A stretch of 64,000 nt of DNA from Halichondria panicea (lineage: Eukaryota; Porifera; Demospongiae; Suberitida; Halichondriidae), in assembly GCF_963675165.1 (NCBI RefSeq), contig NC_087385.1, positions 3,472,501 through 3,536,500 of the forward strand. The letters run 5' to 3'. Under the pieces are notes generated by a model. That model saw only the letters and a program-made list of their open reading frames with translations. It searched no databases and was not told where the DNA came from. Position numbers and translations under genes: made by a program. Below, piece by piece: positions 34,201 to 45,500 of the stretch; position 1 is the stretch's first letter; every line of letters begins with the position of its first letter.

Positions 34201-37200
34201 CACCAGAGAGTCCATTATATAAATATAGCGTGCTTTAGTGTTCTAAATATCTAAAGTGTCTAGGATAATTAGAAGTGTCCAAAGATGTGCATTCCCTTAC
34301 AGAAATGCAATGAGTGTGACACGTGTGTGGCACATATCAGTTGCACGCATATACTCTCATAGCACACACTTCTGACATGTATGCCACACGTGTGCTACAC
34401 TTCAGAATTTCGCACTCAAGCGTGGTACAAGTGCAAGAGGAGAGTAACATAAAAGCTGTACTAAGAGTGCCCCATGAATGTACTGTGAATGCAGTCTGCA
34501 CATGTGCTGCTCTTATTGTATGCACGCGTACTGCACCTATGTATTGCTTGTGTGTGGCATACGTGTATGGTATGCATGCCACACACATGTCACACGTGTG
34601 CATAACGTGTGTGATGCTTTTGTCTCACACCTATGCTTCTAGATTCAGCACACGTGCTACATACATGTAGCACGTGTGCTGCTTGCTTTATGCACGTATG
34701 ATGCCCTTGCCATTGTTACCATGGAAACTCAAGATATCGTCTATCCAATATAAAACTGCAGCATACAGTAGATCACATTATATACAGGACTTGTGCTATA
34801 TATATTTGTTCTTTTCCTAGTTCTCCAACCTCTGTTGCATAAGAAGTATATAGGCGTTTTCTTTTAGCTTTGCTTGCAGCTTGAAAATGTTCTTTTTACC
34901 TACATTAGAAAATAATGTGAAAACTACACTTCCTTGTACCAGGGACTCCTGCTTGTACATATACTAATGTACCAGTTTTAACCACTACAGAAATAGAACC
35001 AACAGACTACTTAGTATGTAAACAACTCACCAATCTCTAAAACAGTTTTCTCTGGGATTTTCTCCTTTGAACTTGTTGCCTGTAGCATTGCTTGTCACTG
35101 GTTGGTAAGACACATTAGCATTCTCTTCAGTCTTCAGCCAACTTTAAAAAAGAGCTATAAGTCCTTATTAACTAGACCAGAATTTGACAAAGATTTGAAG
35201 TAAACTTTTGACAGCTGCTAGTAATACAGTGTGTGAAACGAGTGCAGTTGGCATGCGTGCAAGTACACGTGTGTGGCTTGTATGCAATTCGCTCGCATAC
35301 CAACTGGATGTGTGTGAAACGAGTGCAGTTGGCATGTGTGCAAGTACATGTGTGTGGCTTGTATGCGGTTTGCTCGCATACCAACTGGATGTGTGTGGAA
35401 CGAGTGCAGTTGGCATGCGTGCAAGGACACGTGTGTGGCTTGTATGCAGTTTGCTCATATACCAACTAGATGCGTGTGGAAGGCGTGCAACAGACACATG
35501 TGCAGGCTACATGCGTGTGGCATATATGTACGATAGCCGTAAAGCTCGGTTCTCATGACACGCTTGTCCTGCACATAAATATCCATTGCACACGTGCAGC
35601 ACTCATTGTTGCATGTGTGCAGCATACGTGCTGCACTTATACATTTCTGTAAGGGTTGTACTATAATTGTTTACGATTGGTTTCACTGCTATGGTAATTA
35701 ATGTATTAAGTTGTTCTCAAGCTGCAGATAATTTTCTCACTTGCCTCAAAACAAAAATTTTGGGAGTTTTCAACCTTGTAATTAAGTTTTAGCTAGAGAC
35801 AGTCTTGCTGCAACACGTAGTTCTGCACTCTGTGCTGTAGTGTTGCTTGTGTGCAGTATGTCTGTTCAAGTAAATCAAGAAGACAGTCACCAAGACACCT
35901 CACCTCCCTCCATCATTCATCACAAACTTCACTTCTCTCCCCGTGCTATGTGTCTCACCTCCAAGTCTTCCATCGTTCTTCTGTTGTGGATGTTTGTCGT
36001 GGCATGTGTACTGTCTGGTTCTCAGTATGCAGTCATAGTAGGTATCTTTGCTTCAGGTAACATTCCTAAATTTTCCCTCATTTGCTTTTGTGCATTTATG
36101 GCCATTGTCACTGCTTGCTACCCAATCGGTGGGTTTATAGCTGATATCTACTGCGGTAGAAGTAGGATTGTCACCATTAGTTTAACAATCATATGGACTG
36201 CTTTATTGGTCCTGGTTATTGCAGAATTGTTGACAATATTTATTATTCCAGCACCGAAGCCGGTTACAGTATTTAGTTATGTCTTGTACGCTGTTGCCTT
36301 TCTCATTGAAATTTGTGGAGTGTCAGGTTTCTACTCTAATATTGTTCAGTTTAGTTTAGACCAGCTTGAAGATGCTCCCAGCCATGTTTTAGGGATATTT
36401 TTGCATTGGTGTGTGTGGGTGGACCTGTTTGGAGAAACAGTGATTCATGTATTGTTTGCATTAATTAGTTGTAAAAGTTTGTCGAATCTTCCCAAAGTTG
36501 TTGGCGTTTGCTTGTCTGGAGCACTGTTTGCCATCATGTCAATTCTCTTGGTTTTCCATATCATCAAGAAACAGTGGTTTATTGCAACTAATGCTCACTA
36601 TAATCCGTACAAAATGGTTGTCAATGTGCTACAATATGTACGGACTCACAAGTACCCCATTCGTCACAGTGCGCTGCACTGGACTAATGGGGAAAGGCCA
36701 TCACGGTGTGATTTTGCTAAAAACTGCTACGGTGGTCCATTCACGTCCTGTCAAGTTGAAGACGTCAAGACTCTTGGTCGACTGGTGCTTCTACTGCTTG
36801 CTATTGGACCAGTGTTCACAGTTTCTATCTCAACATCTTTCTTTGTTTACCCTCTTTTCTCACTTCACGTTACAGGTCAAACAAAAGAATGCACTTGGCA
36901 ATGGTTTCTGGTAGAAAGTGGAACTTTAAGCTATGCCGTTGGTATTGTTTGTTTTCCAGTAGTTATGTGGGTAGTGTACTGTGTTTTGCGAAACAGGGTG
37001 CCTAAGATTATCAGGCGACTGGAGATAGGAATTTTCCTGTCAATTCTTGGAATGTTTAGCATGCTTGTGATTGATCTGATTGGGCATAGTCTCAGGGAGA
37101 ATACCAATTCTAATTGTATGTTTCTTAAAACGTATTCAAACTCCTTTCCCGCGCTTCAACTCCCTTGGTATGTCTTGCTTTTCCCTAGCTGTTTCAACAT

Positions 37201-39550
37201 GATGTCATACAGTATTGTACTGGTGACTTCACTTGAGTTTATTTCTGCTCAGAGTCCACAGGCTATGAAAGGTCTGGTATTCGGCATTTTCTTTGCCATC
37301 AAAGGTTGCTACATCTTTGTTGCTGCCGTTTTACTTGTTCCTTTTTCTTTGCCTTTCTGGAAAAAGTTTGCTCATCCTTATGTTTCTTGTGGGTTCGGAT
37401 ATATGTTTACCACATTGCTGATATCTTTAGTTGGTCTCTTCTTGTTCGCATGTGTCAGTAGACAGTACAAATATCGAGTCAGAGATGAGGAGCCATTTCC
37501 TCAAGCTGTTGTTGAGGAGATTTACGAACGAAGAATTCAGCATAATACGCTAGACAGTCCTGTCATTGTTCCTGGAAGTGGACATGTTGATAACAGCTTC
37601 ATCTCTGATGCTGGTGTAACTCAAGAGTTAGTTAATCACATGACTCATACAAGTAATTATATGCAATGATAGCAGTAGTAAGAGAAGGTACGTACAATAG
37701 TTTTTTTCCTTAGCTCAACATTTCAACATGACTAACTTCTACAGTTCTTTTTCATTTATTGTCTGTTTCATGCTGACTGCTGTATGTTTGTATGGTGTCT
37801 ATTGTGTTTGTCTGCATTGTGAGTAAGTTTGTTGATGTAACTGCATTATGGAAAGGTATTTATGCAACCTTTGCCCCAAGCATATTCCCTGGCACTTGCC
37901 CGGGAAAAAGAACCCAGGCATTTTCCTGGAAGTGGGCATATGTGGTCACGCCCACCAATTAGCACGTCCTAAATGTGGGTGCGGTTGAATACACACCTAT
38001 GAATAATTAAGCCAGCTAGGCTCAGGCAACCTCAGCACAAAAGAACGGGAAAGTGGATACCTCACGTAATCATGGATGGACGAAAAAAACCACATGGTTA
38101 CCAAACTCGTTTGGAACTTTGTTTCCTCTTCTATCTATGATATGAGCGTAAAAATGAGGAGAAGATTGACCTAATCAGCAAGTGCTCTGCTTGCTCTATA
38201 GTAGCCATTTTGTCCTGTGCTTTCTAGCCTCCTTGAACAAATCCATATAAGATAAGGTAGTGGCTAATGCCAAATCACGTATTTCCATACCAGCCCAAAA
38301 GTTGATTGCCCGGGCATGTGTCCAAGCAAAAGTCCAGGCATAATGTTGTTGGTTGGTATAGGTGTGTATTCAACCACACCCACATATATGGCGTGCTGAT
38401 TTGTGGGGCATGGCTGTGTACGACCAATTCCATGACATTGGCTGGGTACAACTTGCATACTTTTGAGCCCTTAATTCCATACTGTATTGAATGGATTCTC
38501 TATTAGGCCACGAGTTGTCGACAATTTTAGTTCCTATAATAGTTTGCCACAAAGATTTCTTCATCAGCAGTATGAAACCAAGGCCAACTATGCTGGGAAA
38601 CTAACATGCCAGCACTGCATAGAAAGATAAAACATAACGCTTCCACACTACAATGTAGTGTACTCTTTGCTGAACCAACTTGTTTATTCAAAACACGATG
38701 TTAATACTTTTACATGTAAGAGAAACTCCCTCTCTGCAGGGGACCCTCGATTGCGGTGTGCGTTGAGGATGGGAGATCAGAAACATCAGGGGCCAGTTCC
38801 CCCTGGAAAGAAGTCTTGGACCAATACTCACTCATTCTTTATCTACAGTCTGCAAGAAGATGTGGTGAGTACGGGTATTGTTTACATCAGCGATTGAAAG
38901 CAAGATAGTTAATTATGTAACATCGTCCTCCATTTTAGCTTGTTGTGAAAATGAAACTTCGTCGCATGGTGACTAGTCAGACATTGTCCTTGCACCCAGT
39001 GGGACTAGACTCTATGAACTTCACAAATCAGTATGGGGAAGTCACTCAGAGACACAGGTACTAGCTGTTACTGTAACAGTAATAATTATTATATTTTCGT
39101 GGGTATTAATTTCTGCGAATGAGAGTAAATTCTCAAAACATTTATACTGAGTCTCGCAGATAATTGGTCATTAAAACCACTTATTTAGAAATGCTGTGAA
39201 TAACATTAATTTCACAACTACCACTAAATAGTGAAATCGCAGGCAAATCTACCTGTCACCTTGCCATTGTGTCACTTTTGCACATCTTAACCTTCACTTC
39301 AGATACTGTACCTGCATGTGTACTATAAGAGGGTAAATATTTATTTCGCAACCCTCTCCCACTACTGTAGATCAGTAACCTTGTCCAACCCTGAAGCAAT
39401 TCTTGCATTGAAGTTGACGTACACTCCTCTACCTCCTGTGTCACTATCAACTTTAAATGGCTTCAATGCATCTAACCAAGGTGCTCAGTGTGATAATGTG
39501 CATCAAGACACTCATGCACGCACACGCACACACACGCACGCACGCACATG

Positions 39551-39583
<33 letters not shown>

Positions 39584-42500
39584 GCACGCACACACACACA
39601 CACACACACACACGCACAGTAGCTGGAGTGGTGTATGTTTACATCCATTCTGCTGCTGGTTTGCTATCTGCTGATGCGGATGGGCTCAGTGACCCTTACT
39701 GTGTTGTATTAGCCAATAAGAGGAAGGTGAGTTGTCAGACACTAAATATTAGATAGTACTTACATGTAACCTTAATTATACTCAAAGACACGAGGTCACT
39801 TCACTATACTGTTGTATCACATTATCATTATCAATATGGTATAGAAACAGGGCCATAACTCCCGAGTGATAGGAGTGTATACTTAAAGGAAGCTTATCCA
39901 TAACATACTGCTCTGTTACTACGAGCATAAATCAAGAAATTTGCAGTGTACATCGGTATGTTTTGTATATGTTTCGTGGAATGGCTTCTAAAAGCATTTT
40001 GTAGAATAAATTTCGTGCCGTGGGTTGACTGCTTATCGGTAGCCACACCTTTAATCTTTGCACGTTATACCATAATTCTAGCACATAATTCTAATTAAGG
40101 ATGCTAACCCACGAAAATAAACCCCTCGAACATTTCGCACTATACAGTACGTATTATACTTTTTAAGTTTTGTAATTTTGAAATGTCTTCAGGCTGTATC
40201 AAACTTTTCAGGTTCTAACCACCCACTATGTGCTGGACAACTTGAACCCCCAGTGGGAGAGGGGAGTAGAGTTTTTCATATCGGACCTCTCTCAGACTTC
40301 TCTCACGTTCTTAGTCTACGACTGGGACGGCCCCCTAGTCGGAGATGACCTCCTTGGAGCAACCAAACTTACCCTAACGCAGGTATATTCACACATGTAT
40401 GAAAAAGTACTTCAGACAGGCATCTATTTTCGACAGTGTTAATTATTAGCACAGTTGCAGTGCTCCCGATAAGAAATATATTTTGCTTTGACACAATGTC
40501 CTTACATATCTAAATTTGACCAAAATTGAAAGGACAGAGGCATGACCCCCCCCCCCCCCCCCCTAAAGTCAAGGGATTATTATGCCTTGAGGCGTAGTCG
40601 CACGAGGGATACGGTAAAGCTGACTGTGTCTGTCTGTCTGTCTGTCTGTCTCTCTGTCTGTGTGTGTGTGTGTATTCCAGCTGTAACTGCTCAACAGTTG
40701 CAATGCGACGAAACCTAACAGCTTCTATAGGTTTCTAGCCACGTTCTCTTGGATTTTGATTCGGATTTTGATTCGTGGATTAGCAAAGTAAAACTTCAAT
40801 TTTTCTCGAGTTATGGCTAATTTGACTCACATTGTAGGCTGTTGCAGTCTCTTCAGAATCTTTCATAGCATCATTTGTTCACACACAGTTTCTATTGAAC
40901 TTATGAGTTAGCCTTGCACTAAAGCACCAGCTTTTTATTAGTCAGAAAAGAGCTGCTAAAGCAGCTTGCTATTTAGAGCAATTACATGTACTGATAAAAC
41001 CACAATACAACAATTTGGTAAACTAGTCTGAGTCTGGGTCATTGAAGTGTCTTTTACTTGTCTCCTCTGTTCCACCACAACTCAATCGCTAGACAGGGTG
41101 GTGCATCCACTGCACTTCAATCAAGGTCGTCAAGCCGATCCCTGATCATTCTTGTAGCCAGACCCAAGGTTGACACTGTGCCTTTTTTCCAGCTCACAAA
41201 TTGGTGCCATCTTTTCGAAAGGTAATTACAGATCAGGTAAGCTATTTCTTTTTTCAGTATCTGCTTAACACCAGCATCAAGGGTAGTAAGCGCCTTTGCA
41301 ATTGGTGAGTATTCAGTAACTTGACTTCCCTGGCTCGAATCATTGCTCATTCAGTCTTAGCATGATCCCTGAAGCTTGATGTAGTACATAGGTTAGTAGA
41401 GCCTACAATGAAGGCGTCGTTGTAGTTTCTTGAGTCTCTTATCTTTTCGTCGAAAGTAGTGCAGATAGAACAATTTATTGATGCTACGTGGTCACGATCG
41501 TACTTCTTGTATTTAAGCCACAGAGCTGTGCCAAGCTCTCTATCACAGCTAGTAATCCACTTAAGAACAGTCCTGATAGCTACACAACATTTATTTTGTG
41601 GAGGCTCACTGCATGCTAGAACTAATTTCTCCTGACATTATAGCCGACCATGTGCAATTTTGGGCGGACACGTGATTAAGGAAGTTGTCCGATGTCCGGA
41701 AGTAAACACGAGCTTAAGTATAGGATATACTACACATACCCCTCGGCTACGCCTCGGAGTAACCACGGTAGCTGTTGACCAATGAGATCAATTAGTGGTG
41801 ACGTAAGTGTGGTATAATTCAACAATGGTAATGCATAAGTAAATTAGCTAAGTAAAGAGAAGTGTAAGAGTCCACATAAGAGTAGTTGTTTCTTGTCATA
41901 CATCTTTTAAATGGTACAATTGTATGGAGAAACAGATATCTAAGAGCTAACCAGCTCTTAACATGCTTGACAATGAACTGATTCACTATCGATATCACCG
42001 TAAACCGAAAGCTATGCAGGAAATTTCACTCAAAAGCGGGGGGTGGGCGTAGTTTCATAGAGTACGGTACTGTCTGTATGTCGTATATACGTATATTAGT
42101 TCAGTATCGTTAATTGTATAAAGCAATTTTTCGCTTGGATTTCCTTTCTACATGTACGTTGTAGTAGACAGTCTTGAATAAACTGTAGGAAAACACGGTT
42201 GGCAATTCGAGCAGCTTACGTTTCTAATTCCTCTTTTCTATGGTTAACAGCTCTTATAATTATAAGAAAATTCTGATAATGTACATGTAGTATGCTTGTT
42301 GTGTATTAATCACAACTGTTTGTCATAATCGTCACTAAACATGGACTTATAGTCGAACTGGTATGCCTCCTCATAGGATCGCCCTGAGGTACTGCAAGAG
42401 TGTCTTGACCTGAATATGGATGGCGTGACAAGCAAGGATGGGATCTCACTAGGCCAGCTCACTGTCTCTGTTGTTTTTAGGCCAGTTGACTCTGTAGCTA

Positions 42501-45500
42501 ATTGCGGTAAGTGAATGTGATTGTGGTCTGTACAGATCATTATTCATGATACTGTGCATGTATAGTAATTGTTTGGTACGTAAATATATGTGTTATTTAT
42601 GCCCCATTCAGCCCAGATAGTTGCTCATCAATTGGTTACATTACCTTACATATGCCTCGAGCCGTAGCCGCACAAGGGATATACGGTAAAGCTGACTGTG
42701 TGTGGGTGTCTGTTACAGCTGTAACTGCTCAACGGTTGCAACGCGATGAAAACTAGCAGCTTCTATAGGCTTCAAGCCACGTTCTCTTGGATTTTGATTC
42801 GTGGATTTGCAACTAAAGCTTTGTTCTCCAGTTATGGCTAATTTTACTTACAGTGAAGGGCAGTGTCTTTCGTAGCATCATCTGTTCGCACAAAGTTTCT
42901 ATTCAACTTATGAGTTAGTCTTGCACTAAAGCGCTAGCTGTTTGTTTGCTACAAGAGTCAGGAAAGAGCTGCAAAAGCTGCATGCATGTACACTGCTAGC
43001 CTTTAACCTATCATTATTTTAGAGACAAATCGGCCTGGGAACAGCCCTTGATCCCACCCCTTTTTTTATTATTCATTACAATATAGATACATGCTTCTAT
43101 CCTCTGGCTTCTATCCTTGAAGATCCATTTATCAGGCCATTAAAATTATACAATCTTCTATATACACTTTGAGCGAAAGCAAAACATGGTGAGAGGCATT
43201 AGCACGGCTCAGTTTGCAACACTCGTTGCTATTAGTAAATATTTATATCACATGCCTAGGCCCGAGTATTATTTTGGTGGACATATTTTCGAGTAAACCT
43301 CACCGTTATGAAATACTGAATCCCGTCTCATGCTTAAAGGTCTTGTAGGAAAGGGTGTGGGCATATTTTTGCGAGGGTAGTTGGGAAAGAGATACTTCTC
43401 TTCCTTAGACCTCACTGTGTACAGTACATGTAGCTATAAAGACCCACATAACTCACTGCAGATGTGGACACATCCAGCTACGAAGCTAGGAGAGTGTCGG
43501 AATTGGAGAAGGCCATTCTAGCATCATACAGCCCATCACCAGAAGGGAGAAAATCTATACTAGAGTCAAACAGAAAGGTAGCTTTACTGTATAGAGGGGC
43601 ATTTGTGGCTATATATTTACCTGTCTATGTCGTACATGTATAACCAACCATCCAAAGTACATGTGTTGTAGCACATTTCCATAATTATGCAGGAGGTAAA
43701 GAAAGTGGCGAAGCTATTGTTGGGTCGTAGGAAGAACAAGTTTTCATCCAGTGAAGGGGTACTTGAGCTCTCGGTCTTGAGAGGAAGGAACCTTGTACCC
43801 AAAGACTCAAATGGTCAGTCTTTGGAAAATTATACATGTATGTGTGCCTATAGACATTCAAGTAACAGAAGTACGGGAGAACCTGGTTAGGTGTTATCAT
43901 CATACTTATATCGTAGTGCTAGCAATTTATGCGAGCAACTACCAGTAGACTCTCACTATTCCGGCTCTCTGAAGTGCGGCCATTTTGTTTGGCACCGATT
44001 ACTAGCTATAGATGTTTACTGCACAAAACTTGACCTGAAATCCAGCCACTGCCAGTATTGGCTGCCCTTCTATGTAATTTTATACATTTGTTTATGGCCA
44101 GATATGATGTTTTGGGTGTAGTTTGGAAGATAAAATTGGATTACACTTAAATAGAGAGTAGAATGATTCGCTATCCTTCATTATCCTCGAGACAAAACCG
44201 CAAAATTAATCATTAGATTTGAGGTAAGGTCGGTTTTTTTGCTGCGGCTATTTTCTGAAATACAGCCACCTCGCTATTCCGGCCAAGCTCAAGGGTCACC
44301 GGATTAACGAGAGTCTATACTGTATTCATATCGTACTATTAATTCAAGGCCTGTACACGTTTTCAGAGCCTTAAAATGGGTCAAAACACAATTTTTTGCT
44401 GGCATATTTTTCAGTCGCTACAATAACTGCAAATGTACTAATCTTGCTTTTATTGTTAAGTGTATGTGCAGAAGAATTGGTCAGCCTTTACATACAGTGC
44501 ATGATTGTAATGCTCTAACAGTAACCGTTTCATCACTCAAAAACTGTGTGCATACCCCAGGCCTGAGTGACCCCTACATCGTCGTGAAGTACGGTGGAGC
44601 AACTATGTTCAGGAGCCGTGTTGTGAAGAAGAGTCTTAACCCAGACTGGGACGAAAGTGCCACACTATCACCACCCTCAACAGATGAGATCATCAAAGTG
44701 GTGTGTTGCCCAAGTCATGTCCCTTTTTGTGTGACTCTACAGCAATAATTATATGACATCATGCTTATAAAGAAGTCACACATTACACAATTTGACAAAA
44801 ACAGAGCGCAGAATCTATTATAGTTTTGCACACCACATGATTGATAGAGCATGTTTTTAACATACTAAAAATGTTACTGTGAAATGGTGCATAGCATACT
44901 GTTCTAACGCACAGGAATGCTGGGACAAGGATCGTTTCTCCGATGACTTTATGGGCTCTATCCGCTTCACTGAGCAAGACTTGGCGCAGTTCCAGGTAAC
45001 GAGTGGCTGATAACTATTTGACAGCACTGACAGCACACAAGTATTGTATCTTTAATTGGGGGTAGGGGGCACTTGATGTTAGGCATCGACACTTCATTAA
45101 TTTTCCAGTGGCACACAAATACATGTAGAACAAGAAAAAACTATAATTCCCGTTTGGCGCTTATAATTATTAGAGTGGTGCTTAGCAATAGAACGTTAGC
45201 TGTTTCCATAAGGCTATAAGTTGTACATGGAACCTCGACACAGGCCTCGTTATAATTTCTTTTCTAATTACCTAAGCGCCAGCAAAAAATAATTCCAGAA
45301 TTTACTTGGCGCTCAATTAGAGTAATATTATTTTGTGAACTTGGCGCTTCTATTGGCGCTGTAATTAGAAAAAAGACGGTAAAGGAAGAGTCAAGTTTGG
45401 ACTGGTCATGTCCCCAACCCTATAGACGTATGTGAGCTTCACATTATCTTATCACTGTACCTGTATTGACGACATGATACATAAAAAAAATTATTGTTAG

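Noticed and set aside
35229-35520. CRISPR-like spaced repeats
   Set aside because: Units are directly abutting 81-mers without unique spacers, in an animal genome.
35168-35652. Overlapping long frames on both strands with Cys/His-rich 27-residue repeats
   Set aside because: They are translations of an 81-bp tandem DNA repeat whose length is divisible by three, so several frames stay open by chance.
39318-39756. Frames rich in Thr-His repeats
   Set aside because: They translate the (CA)n microsatellite; the real exons here are 39371-39480 and 39620-39726.
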